Shown here piece by piece: positions 23,946 through 32,541 of a stretch of DNA of 64,000 bases. The notes below the pieces were generated by a model. That model was not told the DNA's origin and did not search any database. It saw only the letters and a list, made by a program, of their open reading frames with translations. A program made the position numbers and the translations under genes. This DNA is from Streptomyces sp. TLI_235 (GTDB lineage: Bacteria > Actinomycetota > Actinomycetes > Streptomycetales > Streptomycetaceae). The DNA lies in contig NSGV01000003.1 in NCBI GenBank assembly GCA_002300355.1, forward strand, positions 620,001-684,000, given 5' to 3'. Position 1 is the stretch's first letter; the number at the start of each line of letters is the position of its first letter.

Positions 23946-26426
23946 TCAGGCCGGGGCGGCTCCGGTTCCCGCGATCACCTCGGGCCGCAGCAGGGAGGAG
24001 AGCGTCTCGACCGGTAGCAGGCCCTTCTCCAGGACGAGTTCGGCCACGCCCCGGCCGCTGGAGAGGGCCTCCTTGGCGATGTCGGTGGCGGCCGTGTACC
24101 CGATGTGCGGGTTCAGGGCGGTCACCAGGCCGATGGAGTTCTCGACGGTCGCGCGCAGGGCCTCGGTGTTGGCGGTGATGCCGGCCACGCAGCGCTCGGC
24201 GAGGGTGAGGCAGGCCGCGCTCAGGTGCGTGACGGACTCCGACAGCGAGTGCAGGATGATCGGCTCGAAGGCGTTGAGCTGGAGTTGGCCGGCCTCGGCG
24301 GCCATGGTGACGGCGACGTCGTTGCCGATCACCTCGAAGGCGACCTGGTTGACGACCTCGGGGATCACCGGGTTGACCTTGCCGGGCATGATGCTCGAAC
24401 CGGCCTGCACCGGCGGCAGGTTGATCTCACCGAGGCCTGCGCGGGGGCCGGAAGACAGCAGGCGCAGGTCGTTGCAGGTCTTGGACAGCTTGACGGCGAT
24501 GCGCTTGAGCACCCCGGACATCTGGACGAACGCGCCGCAGTCCTGGGTGGCTTCGACCAGGTTGGCCGCCGTCACCAGGGGCAGCCCGGTGATGTCGGCC
24601 AGGTGGCGGCGGGCCGACTCGGCATATCCGGTGGGGGCGTTGAGGCCCGTGCCGATCGCCGTCGCGCCGAGGTTGATCTCGTGGATCAGCTCGACGGCCT
24701 CCGCCAACCTGCTGCGGTCCTCGTCGAGCATGACGGCGAAGGCGGAGAACTCCTGCCCGAGCGTCATCGGAACGGCGTCCTGCAGCTGGGTGCGGCCCAT
24801 CTTCAGCACGTCGCGGAACTCGACGGACTTGCGGGCGAAGGCCTGCTGGAGGACGGCCATCGCGTCGAGCAGGCCGCGTACCGCGTAGACGGTCGCGATC
24901 CGGACGGCGGTCGGGTAGACGTCGTTGGTGGACTGGCCGAGGTTGACGTCCTCGTTGGGGTGCAGGTGCCGGTACTCGCCCCTGGCGTGGCCCAGCAGCT
25001 CCAGTGCCCGGTTGGCCACGACCTCGTTGGCGTTCATGTTGGTCGAGGTGCCGGCGCCGCCCTGGATGACGTCGACGACGAACTGGTCGTGCAGCTTCCC
25101 GCCGCGGATCTCGCGGCAGGCGGCGACGATCGCCGCGGCCTTCCCGGGCTCCAGCAGGCCGAGTTCCTCGTTGGCGAGGGCGGCGGCCTCCTTCACGGCG
25201 GCCAGGGCGTCGATCAGGTGCGGATAGGCAGAGATCGGCGTGCCCGTGATGGGGAAGTTCTCGGTGGCGCGCAGGGTGTGGACGCCCCAGTAGGCGTCGG
25301 TGGGGACGTCCCGGTCCCCGAGCAGGTCGTGTTCGCTGCGGGTGGCGGCGGTCATGGCGTGCGGGTCCTCTTCCTGAGCTGGATGAGCGAGGTCGTGGCG
25401 TGGTTCGGGTCGAGCGGGGGTGAGCACGGTGTGCGGGTCCAGCGCCGCCACCGGCCGGATTCCGCCGACGGTCCGGCCGCCGCCGGTCATCGGCTCCCCG
25501 GCGAAACCGGCCAGCAGCCGCGGGTCGACCCCCGCCCACGCCAGGGCGGCGGCCGCGACCGGAACACGCGCCCGGCTCGCCCCGTCGGCAATCTTCACGG
25601 CGACGGCGCGGCCGTCCGGCAGTGCGGCGATCTGGACGCCCTCGAAGCCGTCCTTGGCGAGCAGCCCGGGCACCGCGCGCATCAGCTCGGCCCCGTCCCG
25701 CCCTGCACCGGAGGCCATCTCCGGGTGGCCGCGCAGCGCATCCGCCACCCGGCGCTCGGCCGTGCCCGGCGGCGCCGCGGCGATCCGGGCGGCGGCGCGG
25801 GCGAGGCCGTGCAGGGACACCGAGAACAGCGGGGAGCCGCAGCCGTCGACGGTGACGGTCGCGATGCGCTGGCCGGTGAGCTCCTCGACGACCTCGGCGA
25901 TCGCCGTCTGGAGCGGGTGGGCCGGGTCGAGGTAGGTCTCCAGCGGCCAGCCGTTGAGTGTGCAGAGGTACAGCATCGCAGCGTGCTTGCCGGAGCAGTT
26001 CTGGGCGAGCCGGGATGGGGGGCGGCACTCGCGCACCCAGGCGTCGCGGGTGGCCTGACCGTACGGCAGGTCCGGGACGTTGCGCAGGTCGTCCTCGGTG
26101 AGGCCGGCCAGTTCGAGGATCCGGCGGGTGCCGGCGAGGTGGCGGTCCTCACCGGAGTGGCTGCCCATCGCGAGGGAGAGCAGGTCGCCGTCGAGCGGAA
26201 GCCCGGCCCGCACCATGGCGACGGCCTGCACGGGCTTGAGGGCCGACCGCGGGTAGCAGGCCGCCTCGATGTCGCCGATGCGGAACCTGACCTCGTCGTC
26301 GTCACCGAGGACGACGACGGAGCCGTAGTGGATGCCCTCGACCACACCGCCTCGGGTGACGTGGGCGACGGGTGCGTGCAGGGGTTCACGGATCGCGGGC
26401 GCGTCCGCGGGGAAACTGCTGTGCAT
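23946..26426 (-). CDS. aspA: in-frame fusion of L-asparaginase and aspartate ammonia-lyase
   Basis: A single open frame of 826 codons runs without a stop from ATG 26426. Residues 1 to about 340 are an AnsA-type (COG4448) L-asparaginase: AMGSHSGEDRH, NCSGKHAAMLYL, VDGCGSPLFSV and GAGRDGAELMRAV. Residues 358-826 are a complete class II fumarase/aspartase (STNMNANEVVANRALE, NLGQSTNDVYPTA, TGLNAPTGY) with the signature GSSIMPGKVNP that carries the catalytic Ser loop. The junction reads ALDPHTVLTPARPEP, then EEDPHAMTAATRSEHD. A GGAAGAGGA site before Met358 also allows separate translation of aspartase. The two activities convert asparagine to aspartate, then to fumarate plus ammonia. The permease and FadR-type regulator lie upstream. 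Confidence 0.75.
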   Translation of the reverse strand: MHSSFPADAPAIREPLHAPVAHVTRGGVVEGIHYGSVVVLGDDDEVRFRIGDIEAACYPRSALKPVQAVAMVRAGLPLDGDLLSLAMGSHSGEDRHLAGTRRILELAGLTEDDLRNVPDLPYGQATRDAWVRECRPPSRLAQNCSGKHAAMLYLCTLNGWPLETYLDPAHPLQTAIAEVVEELTGQRIATVTVDGCGSPLFSVSLHGLARAAARIAAAPPGTAERRVADALRGHPEMASGAGRDGAELMRAVPGLLAKDGFEGVQIAALPDGRAVAVKIADGASRARVPVAAAALAWAGVDPRLLAGFAGEPMTGGGRTVGGIRPVAALDPHTVLTPARPEPRHDLAHPAQEEDPHAMTAATRSEHDLLGDRDVPTDAYWGVHTLRATENFPITGTPISAYPHLIDALAAVKEAAALANEELGLLEPGKAAAIVAACREIRGGKLHDQFVVDVIQGGAGTSTNMNANEVVANRALELLGHARGEYRHLHPNEDVNLGQSTNDVYPTAVRIATVYAVRGLLDAMAVLQQAFARKSVEFRDVLKMGRTQLQDAVPMTLGQEFSAFAVMLDEDRSRLAEAVELIHEINLGATAIGTGLNAPTGYAESARRHLADITGLPLVTAANLVEATQDCGAFVQMSGVLKRIAVKLSKTCNDLRLLSSGPRAGLGEINLPPVQAGSSIMPGKVNPVIPEVVNQVAFEVIGNDVAVTMAAEAGQLQLNAFEPIILHSLSESVTHLSAACLTLAERCVAGITANTEALRATVENSIGLVTALNPHIGYTAATDIAKEALSSGRGVAELVLEKGLLPVETLSSLLRPEVIAGTGAAPA
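25353..25375 (-). promoter_or_regulatory. internal ribosome binding site and ATG of the aspartase module
   Basis: On the minus strand AGGAAGAGGA (25366-25375) lies 10 bases before ATG 25355, which begins MTAATRSEHDLLGDRDVP, a normal aspartase N-terminus. It shows that aspartase was, or still is, translated from its own start. Both a fusion and a free 469-residue aspartase may therefore be made. Confidence 0.6.
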
Positions 26427-26530
26427 CACTGCCTCGTTCGATGGTTGGTTGCTGCCGACCGCGTCGCGGGCACGCGGCGGCCTCGCTGAAGGGGTGCCCG
26501 GCCGGATCGGTCGTGCCCGGCCTCGCCGGC

Positions 26531-27970
26531 TCAGCCGTCGGTCGCGGCGGCGGCGCGCGCGAGGCGGGCGCGGATCGCGTACCAGCCGGCGACCAGCGCT
26601 CCGGCGATCAGCGGCACGCACAGCACGGTGGTGCGCGCGGCCCCGCCGTCGGCGTACATGAGGACCAGGACCGAGGCGAGGAAGGCCAGGGTCACGAGTT
26701 CGGTCCACGGGGAGCCGGGCAGGCGGTAGCCGGGGCGGGTCAGTTCGCCGTCGCGGGTCTTCCGCCAGAACAGGAGGTGGCAGACCATGATCATGCCCCA
26801 GGTCGAGAGGATGCCGATCGCCGCGAAGTTCAGCACGATCTCGAACGCATCGGCCGGGACCACGAAGTTGAGGCCGACGCCGAGGACGCAGATGCCGCTG
26901 GTGAGCAGAATGCCGCCGTACGGCACCTGACTGCGGCTCATACGGGCGGTGAACCGCGGGGCGGAACCGTTGACGGCCATGGAGCGCAGGATGCGGCCGG
27001 TGGAGTAGAGGCCCGAGTTGAGCGAGGACATGGCCGCGGTGAGGACGACCAGGTTCATCACGCCGCCCGCCGCCGGGACGCCGATGTGGGAGAGCACGGT
27101 CACGAACGGGCTCTGGCCGGCGCCGTACCTGTTCCACGGCAACAGCATCGACAGGAGGACGACCGAGCCGACGTAGAACAGACCCACGCGCCACATGATC
27201 GAGTTGATCGCCTTCGGCATGATCTCCTCGGGGTTCTCGGTCTCCCCGGCCGTGACGCCGACGAGTTCCACCGAGGCGTAGGCGAAGACGACGCCCTGGA
27301 TGATCAGCAGCATCGGCATCAGGCCGTTGGGGAAGACGCCGCCGTTGTCGGTGATCAGGGAGGGGCCGGGTACGGCACCGTCGACCGGGTGCCGGGTGAC
27401 CAGCAGGAAGATCGCGATGCCCATGAAGACCAGCAGCGCGCCCACCTTCACGATGGCGAACCAGAACTCCAGCTCACCGAAGATCCGCACCGAGATGAGG
27501 TTCACGGTGAGCACCACGGCCAGGGCGACGAGCGCGATCACCCACTGCGGGACCTCGGAGAACAGCTGCCAGTAGTGGGTGTACGTGGCCACCGCGGTGA
27601 TGTCGGCGATGCCGGTGGTGGCCCAGTTGAGGAAGTACATCCACCCCGCCGTGTACGCGCCCTTCTCCCCCAGGAACTCCCGGGCGTACGACACGAAGGC
27701 GCCGGAAGACGGCCGGTACAGGACGAGCTCGCCGAGCGCGCGCACGACGAGGAACGCGAAGACGCCGCAGACGGCGTACGCGACGAACAGGGAGGGCCCG
27801 GCGTCGGCGAGGCGTCCGCCCGCGCCGAGGAAGAGGCCGGTGCCGATCGCTCCGCCGATGGCGATCATGTTGACGTGCCGGGGTTTCAGGGACTTGCTGT
27901 AGCCGGTGTCCCCGGCATCGACGTGACGGGTCGTGGGGCGCTTCTCGTCCTTGAGGAACTGCTCGCTCAC
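26531..27970 (-). CDS. ansP: L-asparagine permease (amino acid-polyamine-organocation family)
   Basis: This 479-residue transporter has about twelve membrane helices. The first contains the substrate-binding GGAIGTGLFLGAG motif, and others read VRALGELVLYRPSSGAFVSYA and SVELVGVTAGETENPEE, as in AnsP/GabP-type permeases. It should import asparagine by proton symport across the cytoplasmic membrane. It sits between a FadR-type regulator (overlapping by 4 bp, ATGA) and the asparaginase-aspartase gene 105 bp downstream, forming an uptake-and-degradation operon. Start ATG 27970. Confidence 0.88.
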   Translation of the reverse strand: MSEQFLKDEKRPTTRHVDAGDTGYSKSLKPRHVNMIAIGGAIGTGLFLGAGGRLADAGPSLFVAYAVCGVFAFLVVRALGELVLYRPSSGAFVSYAREFLGEKGAYTAGWMYFLNWATTGIADITAVATYTHYWQLFSEVPQWVIALVALAVVLTVNLISVRIFGELEFWFAIVKVGALLVFMGIAIFLLVTRHPVDGAVPGPSLITDNGGVFPNGLMPMLLIIQGVVFAYASVELVGVTAGETENPEEIMPKAINSIMWRVGLFYVGSVVLLSMLLPWNRYGAGQSPFVTVLSHIGVPAAGGVMNLVVLTAAMSSLNSGLYSTGRILRSMAVNGSAPRFTARMSRSQVPYGGILLTSGICVLGVGLNFVVPADAFEIVLNFAAIGILSTWGMIMVCHLLFWRKTRDGELTRPGYRLPGSPWTELVTLAFLASVLVLMYADGGAARTTVLCVPLIAGALVAGWYAIRARLARAAAATDG

Positions 27971-28698
27971 GCCTCGGGTATGCCTTCCGTGGGGGACTCC
28001 GTGCGCTTGGGGCGCACGATGTCGGTGAGGGTGGTCTCGACCCGGTGGAGGTGGTGGGACATGGCCTCGACCGCGTCGTGTTCGGAACCGTCGATCAGCG
28101 CCTCGACGATCGCCCGGTGCTCGCGGTTGGACTGCTCACGCCGACCGCCCAGCTCGTTGAGGAAGGTCGACTGACGCGCCAGTGCGTCTCGGATCTCCTC
28201 GATGACCCGGCGGAAGACCGGATTGCGGGAAGCCTCGGCCACCGCCAGGTGGAAGACGGTGTCCAGCGCGACCCATGCGGTCGTGTCGGCCTCCCGCTCC
28301 ATCCGGTCGAGCAGGTGGGTCAGGTGGTCCAGGTCCTCCGGGGTGCGGCGTAGCGCCGCGTAGCCGGCGACCGGGATCTCGACGTGGCGGCGCACCTCGA
28401 GCAGGTCGCTCGCGGCGTAGTCACCGAAGGTGGGGTCCTCGACCGTGTTCGCCACGACAAAAGTGCCCTTGCCGGTCTTGGAGACGGTCAGGCCCATCGC
28501 CTGCAGGGCTCGGAGTGCCTCCCGCAGCACCGGCCGGCTGACCTCGAGGGTCCGGCACAGCTCGGCTTCGGACGGGAGCTTGTCCCCCACGGCGTACTCA
28601 CCGCGCTCGATGGCGCTGCGCAGGTGGCCGAACACCGCTTCCATCGCACTGACGCGCCGCGGGACCGCACCACTTGTCTGGCTGTCTGACAGGTTCAC
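27967..28698 (-). CDS. FadR-subfamily GntR transcriptional regulator
   Basis: The 243-residue protein has an N-terminal winged HTH (AIERGEYAVGDKLPSEAELCRTLEVSRPVLREALRAL) and an all-helical FCD ligand domain with the metal-binding pattern (VALDTVFHLAVAEASRNPVF, HHLHRVE). It is first in the asparagine operon, overlapping ansP by 4 bp, so it most likely controls it in response to asparagine, aspartate or a related acid. The start may be GTG 28698 or ATG 28644. A palindrome at 28682-28692 overlaps the first codons of the longer form, which favours the shorter one. Confidence 0.86.
   Translation of the reverse strand: MNLSDSQTSGAVPRRVSAMEAVFGHLRSAIERGEYAVGDKLPSEAELCRTLEVSRPVLREALRALQAMGLTVSKTGKGTFVVANTVEDPTFGDYAASDLLEVRRHVEIPVAGYAALRRTPEDLDHLTHLLDRMEREADTTAWVALDTVFHLAVAEASRNPVFRRVIEEIRDALARQSTFLNELGGRREQSNREHRAIVEALIDGSEHDAVEAMSHHLHRVETTLTDIVRPKRTESPTEGIPEA
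28682..28692. promoter_or_regulatory. candidate FadR-type operator CTGTCTGACAG
   Basis: The 11-bp perfect palindrome CTGTCTGACAG fits the GTC-N-GAC half-site pattern known for FadR-subfamily GntR regulators such as LldR. It lies at the 5' end of the regulator gene, as expected for autoregulation of the asparagine operon. The assignment is based on motif and position only. Confidence 0.5.
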
Positions 28699-29028
28699 GG
28701 GGCGATCATGGAGGTTGCGGCACAGCGGTGTCAAGACACCGGCGTCGGCAGGACGACTCCCGGGCGGGCTCCGTCCCGGGCGTGTCCTCCGCTCGACGGC
28801 AGGATCCAAGAGGATGACGGGAGCGCAAACCGAGGTGCCCGGGCCCGCCAGTACCACTTCCGGCGCCCAGTCCGGCCGTGCCCTCCAGCCGCCACGTCTC
28901 GTGCCGGGCGGGAGTCTGCCGCCCGAGGCGACCAGGCCGTGCAGCGCGAGGTCGTCCGCCCCCGTCCGGCCCCCCGCGGTGGGCGGCCGTACGGCTGGAA
29001 GCAGCTGCAGGGGAGGTTGCCGGTCCGG
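28699..29028. other. intergenic stretch, promoter region of the asparagine operon
   Basis: The 330 bp between the FadR-type gene and the MerR-like gene show no gene or family motif. The part nearest 28700 should contain the operon promoter. Confidence 0.35.
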
Positions 29029-29376
29029 TCAGCTGTCCGTGGTGGGCTCCTGGTCGTGCTGGGAGCGGCGGAGTTGTTCGTTGAGGCGTAGGGCTTCTTC
29101 GAGTTGGTCTTCGAGGATGACGATGCGGCAGGCGGCTTCGATGGGGGTGCCCTGGTCGACGAGGTCGCGGGCGCGCATGGCGATGCGTAGTTGGTAGCGG
29201 GAGTAGCGGCGGTGGCCGCCGTCGGAGCGCAGTGGGGTGATGAGGCGGTGTTCGCCGAGTGCTCGCAGGAAGCCGGGGGTGGTGCCGGTCATCTCGGCGG
29301 CGCGGCCCATGGTGTAGGCGGGGTAGTCGTCGTCGTCGAGTTTGTCGGGTGTGTCGGGGCTGGCCGTTGTAGTCAC
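29029..29376 (-). CDS. MerR-family helix-turn-helix regulator
   Basis: The 115-residue protein has an acidic start, then a MerR-type winged helix (YTMGRAAEMTGTTPGFLRALGEHRLITPLRSDGGHRRYSRYQLRIAMRAR, residues about 20-70), and a short coiled-coil helix (IVILEDQLEEALRLNEQLRR). It lacks a C-terminal effector domain. Such proteins are common in streptomycetes, often in several copies near cold-shock genes. It is preceded by a 600-bp region with strong hairpins that may be its leader. Confidence 0.85.
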   Translation of the reverse strand: MTTTASPDTPDKLDDDDYPAYTMGRAAEMTGTTPGFLRALGEHRLITPLRSDGGHRRYSRYQLRIAMRARDLVDQGTPIEAACRIVILEDQLEEALRLNEQLRRSQHDQEPTTDS

Positions 29377-30010
29377 TGCACCTCTCTGGTTCTCGGGGAG
29401 AACGCGTCGAGGGGCCCCGGCGCCGTGTCGGCTCCGGGGCCCCGAAGGGGAACAACACCATCTACCGGCCTTGGCCGGTACTGTTACTTCCGCACTGCCC
29501 CAGGGGAGGGGTGTGCGGGGATCGCGTATGCGTGACCGGAAACCACCGTCCTTCGTGTCCTTGAGGGAGGTCTGCGGTGTCCGCCCGGACGAAAAACTGC
29601 TACCTCACGGGCCGGGCGATCCTGATGGTGCTTGCACCCTCCATTCATCCTCTGTACTGACCTGTCACTTCGCACTGCTGGTACCGCACCTGCTGGTCGG
29701 TGGCCGTGACGGCCCACCCGGTCCGGCAGCCAGCCCCGTCGCCGTCCTGCACCTGCCTGGCTTCGGAACTCCGCTGCCGGACCGACCTGCGAACTTCTGT
29801 CCAACAAGCCGGCCAGTTCATGTCTGGCCGGTATCGCCGACTGCTTGTCTACGAGAGAAACGTTAGACCAGCCCGCGAGCAATGTCTACTCCGGCGAGTA
29901 TAGATTTTGCCGTGCCCGCGAGTGAGATAGTCTCCCGCTGCGCGGCGGCGGCAACCCCCGAGCCGCCACCGCGCGACCGAGAGGCAAGCGATTCGCGCAG
30001 GGAGGCGGCA
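29377..30010. other. long intergenic region with strong hairpins
   Basis: No gene was recognised in 634 bp. Two perfect hairpins stand close together upstream of the MerR-like gene: GGGGCCCCGG/CCGGGGCCCC (29411-29443) and TACCGGCC/GGCCGGTA (29463-29480). The right part is AT-richer around 29860-29910 (GAGTATAGATTTTG) and could hold the promoter of the gene starting at 30011. Confidence 0.4.
29411..29443. terminator. perfect GC hairpin upstream of the MerR-like gene
   Basis: GGGGCCCCGG (29411-29420) pairs with CCGGGGCCCC (29434-29443), 10 bp with a 13-nt loop. No gene ends here on the plus strand. On the minus strand it lies in the 5' leader of the MerR-like gene (start 29376), so it may be an attenuator or an element left from a lost gene. 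Confidence 0.4.
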
Positions 30011-30223
30011 GTGGAACACCCCGCGCCCGTGGCATCAGAGACGGCCCGGAACGGACAGGCGGCCTTGATCGAGGCGATCACCGAGGCCGTGCACGACGGT
30101 GACGACCGAACCGTGCGCCGGCTGCTGGCCCGCTTCGCCGAACTGGCCACCATCACCGACCTGTCCACCCTGCGCGACGCCCTCGCCACCGCCCTCCCAT
30201 CCGGCAACCACGGGCGGCGGTGA
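30011..30223 (+). CDS. small helical hypothetical protein
   Basis: The 70-residue product reads ALIEAITEAVHDGDDRTVRRLLARFAELATITDLSTLRDAL, two or three amphipathic helices. GTG 30011 is preceded by GGAGGCGG. A paralogue with the same core (EAVRDRDQRGPRRLLARFAEQAAITGLPALRDAI) lies at 50647, which supports it as a real gene family. Function unknown. Confidence 0.6.
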   Translation: MEHPAPVASETARNGQAALIEAITEAVHDGDDRTVRRLLARFAELATITDLSTLRDALATALPSGNHGRR

Positions 30224-30400
30224 CCCGCGCCAGAACGCACTCGCGAACCTGCCCGACCAGGCGTCCAGGTCGATCCTGCGCCTGGCGTCGTGGCCGGTGC
30301 ACAGCACGCTCGCCCCGGCTGACCGGGGCGACGAGGCGGATGCCCGCCCGGTAGGCGAGCTCCAGCACCGTGCCGGTGTCGGCCAGTAACCGGTCCCAGG

Positions 30401-30640
30401 TCAAGCCGCGGTGGTTTCGATGAAGGCCGGAGCGGCGACGGGTACGGGCAGCGGGATCTGCCCGGCGAAGACGGCGCGAGCCCGCTCCGGCAGGACTGCG
30501 GCGAGGTCGCAGCACTCCTCGCCGGCGAGCTGGCTGCCGAGGACCCAGGACGGCGTGCAGGACGCGTTCGGCCTCCTCGTCGGAGTTGCAGCGGCCGGGC
30601 CGGCGGCGACCGACCGGTGCTGCCCCGAGGACACATGGCG
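30401..30640 (-). pseudogene. DUF2267 gene fragment, frameshifted
   Basis: One frame reads NSDEEAERVLHAVLG and a second, after a shift, VLGSQLAGEECCDLAAVLPE, then ARAVFAGQIPLPVPVAAPAFIETTAA, stopping at 30401. This matches the N-terminal two thirds of the DUF2267 protein at 19520. The C-terminal PRGYALLFGR part is absent and the sequence beyond 30401 belongs to something else. It is inactive. Confidence 0.6.
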
Positions 30641-30699
30641 TCGGCCCGGGCCCCGTACGCGGGGCCCGGGCCTTGGGTCGCCCCACTGTCGGTGTCAGG

Positions 30700-31749
30700 T
30701 CAGCTGTAGGGCAGTCGCAGGACGGTGAGGTTGCCGGTGCCGAGGGCACTGGGGTTGGTGCCGAGGGCGTTCCAGATCTCGGCCCTGACGGTGCCGCCGC
30801 TCAGGTTGCAGGCGGCGCCGGAGACGGATTCGAGGCCGGTGGTCTGGGCGTAGTGCTCCCGGCCGGCGACGGGGTCGGTGGCGTAGTAGTGGTAGGTCTC
30901 GACGCGGTCCCAGGAGCCGTCGCCGGTGCAGTCGTAGGAGAGACGGAGCTGGGTGGCGTTGCCGACCGCGGTGTTCGCGTCGACGGCGAGGTCGAAGGCG
31001 GTGGTGCCGCCGCTGTAGGTCAGGGTGAGGCCGGTGGCGGTCATCGTAAGCGGGCTGGAGGGGGTGCCGTCGTGGTTGGCGCCCCCGGCCGAGGCCGCGA
31101 TGACGGTGCTGGCCGCCTGCGTGGTGCCGGTGAGGCTGCCGTCGCCCTGCAGGTAGAGCGTCGGCGAGGAGCCGGTGCCGCCGGTCGGCGAGGGGGAGGC
31201 AGAGGTGCTGCCGGAGGGGCTGTCGGTCGGCGAGGCCGAGGTGGACGGCGAGGCGGAGCCGGACGGTGAAGCGCCGGCAGTCGGTGAGGCGGTGGCAGTC
31301 GGGTCCCCGGTGGGGCTGGAGCCCCCGGTGGCGCTGCCACCGCTCCAGGTGTTGGCGCCGGTGGCGACGGTCTTGCCGGGCGGGATGTTCACGGTGGTGC
31401 CGTCGGAGAAGTGGACGGTGCGGGAGTTGGCGGTGATGTTGGCGGTGACGTAGGTGCGGGCGCCGTTCTTGACGAAGACCGAGGCGAGCGGGGTGTCCAC
31501 GGTGACGGTGGTGTCGACGGTGCCGAGGGCGGCGAGATTGCGGATCCAGTGGAAGGTGTGGGCCTTGCTCTCGCCCTCCTCCGAGGTGAAGGAGTTGTCG
31601 GCGCGGAACGCCGCGAGGGCCTTGTCGCCGTCACCCAGCGCGAGGAACTCGTACCAGATGTCCGTCCAGATCGTCGGCCGGGTGTGGCCGCTGTTGGTGA
31701 GCATGTCCTGGTAGGCAGGCATTCCTTTTCGCACGCGGGGCACGAGCAC
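30700..31749 (-). CDS. C-terminal part of a GH81 endo-1,3-beta-glucanase with binding module
   Basis: The 349-residue frame opens with WTDIWYEFLALGDGDKALAAF, GESKAHTFHWIRNLAALG and TYVTANITANSRTVHFSDGTTVNIPPG, which is the C-terminal end of the GH81 catalytic domain. A 65-residue Ser/Thr/Pro linker follows, then a beta-rich module of about 150 residues ending TGNLTVLRLPYS, probably carbohydrate-binding. GH81 enzymes exceed 700 residues; the signal peptide and catalytic acid/base region are missing, so the product should be inactive. The truncation point is near 31740. Confidence 0.65.
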   Translation of the reverse strand: MLVPRVRKGMPAYQDMLTNSGHTRPTIWTDIWYEFLALGDGDKALAAFRADNSFTSEEGESKAHTFHWIRNLAALGTVDTTVTVDTPLASVFVKNGARTYVTANITANSRTVHFSDGTTVNIPPGKTVATGANTWSGGSATGGSSPTGDPTATASPTAGASPSGSASPSTSASPTDSPSGSTSASPSPTGGTGSSPTLYLQGDGSLTGTTQAASTVIAASAGGANHDGTPSSPLTMTATGLTLTYSGGTTAFDLAVDANTAVGNATQLRLSYDCTGDGSWDRVETYHYYATDPVAGREHYAQTTGLESVSGAACNLSGGTVRAEIWNALGTNPSALGTGNLTVLRLPYS

Positions 31750-31783
31750 ATGGACGCCGGATCACCAGAACCCGGACGGAGCC

Positions 31784-32200
31784 TTGCGGCGGCCTGGGGT
31801 CCAGGGCCCGCCGGAATGTCTGGCGGATTGGTTGCAAGCCCTTGACGCACTGCCAGGACGAGGGGCGCGGCTCTTCGTTCTGAGAGCGCTGGCTCGGGAC
31901 ACCAGCGGTTGGACGAACCGCTTCGCCGAGTACGCGGCCGCCGCCCGCCCGTCGCTTCGGCGACCCGATCCCCACCCGGACGATCCTCGACGAGCCGTGG
32001 TGCAGCGCTGTCCCCGGCTACGGCAGCGCGTGCACGCACCGGGCCGGACGGACCCGGCCGCCGCGCGGGCCACCCACCGCCACCTGCTGCTGGCCCGCGA
32101 TCTCGGCGCGGCCGCGCTGCGTGCCGGACTGCCGACCGGGGCCTTTCCGTCGATCTCGGGTCGGACTCCAACCGCGGGACCTGACATTGGGAACCGGCAG
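31784..32200 (+). pseudogene. unrecognised protein-like fragment
   Basis: The frame reads LADWLQALDALPGRGARLFVLRALARDTSGWTNRFAEY and later RHLLLARDLGAAALRAGLPTG, with amino-acid composition typical of a soluble helical protein. It lacks a credible start and borders two other broken genes. No family is assigned. It may be an internal fragment of a larger gene. Confidence 0.25.
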
Positions 32201-32541
32201 AAGGTTCAACCGTACGAGTGGCGCGGGCGGAGCTTGGTGGGTCCGCAGGTCCGCGGGGCAGCGGTGGCCGGCCGAGTACGCGCGCCCCGGACGGGCCCGC
32301 CGTGCGGACTCCGGACACCGGTCAGGGGCTGGCCGCGCTCATGGGTCCGCAGCCAGCCCTTGTGAACCTGGAGTCGCCCGTCCGACGCCCGATGTCGGCG
32401 CGGACTGCGCCGCGCGGGCCGTCTCGTCGCCATCTCGTGCGATCACTGGTCCGCCGCCCGGCCCAGCGGGGCCGCGCCGGCGCCCCTACCGCGGTCGGAG
32501 CGCAGGACCGCGAGCGAGGCCGGGTGGGGGGTGCCGGCGCC

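Noticed and set aside
24105..26489. A plus-strand open frame of about 790 codons
   Set aside because: It is the exact antisense of the asparaginase-aspartase gene, whose motifs are unmistakable. Long antisense frames arise from the high GC content.
26427..27194. Extension of the asparaginase-aspartase frame upstream to 27194
   Set aside because: The upstream part overlaps the permease gene in another frame and has no ribosome site. Asparaginase homology begins at ATG 26426.
26372..28174. A plus-strand open frame of 600 codons
   Set aside because: It is antisense to the asparagine permease and has a composition (His, Asp, Gly, Arg rich) typical of a shadow frame.
29484..29882. A 132-codon minus-strand frame in the hairpin-rich region
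   Set aside because: No ribosome site, no family resemblance and Arg/Gly/Pro-rich composition typical of non-coding GC-rich DNA.
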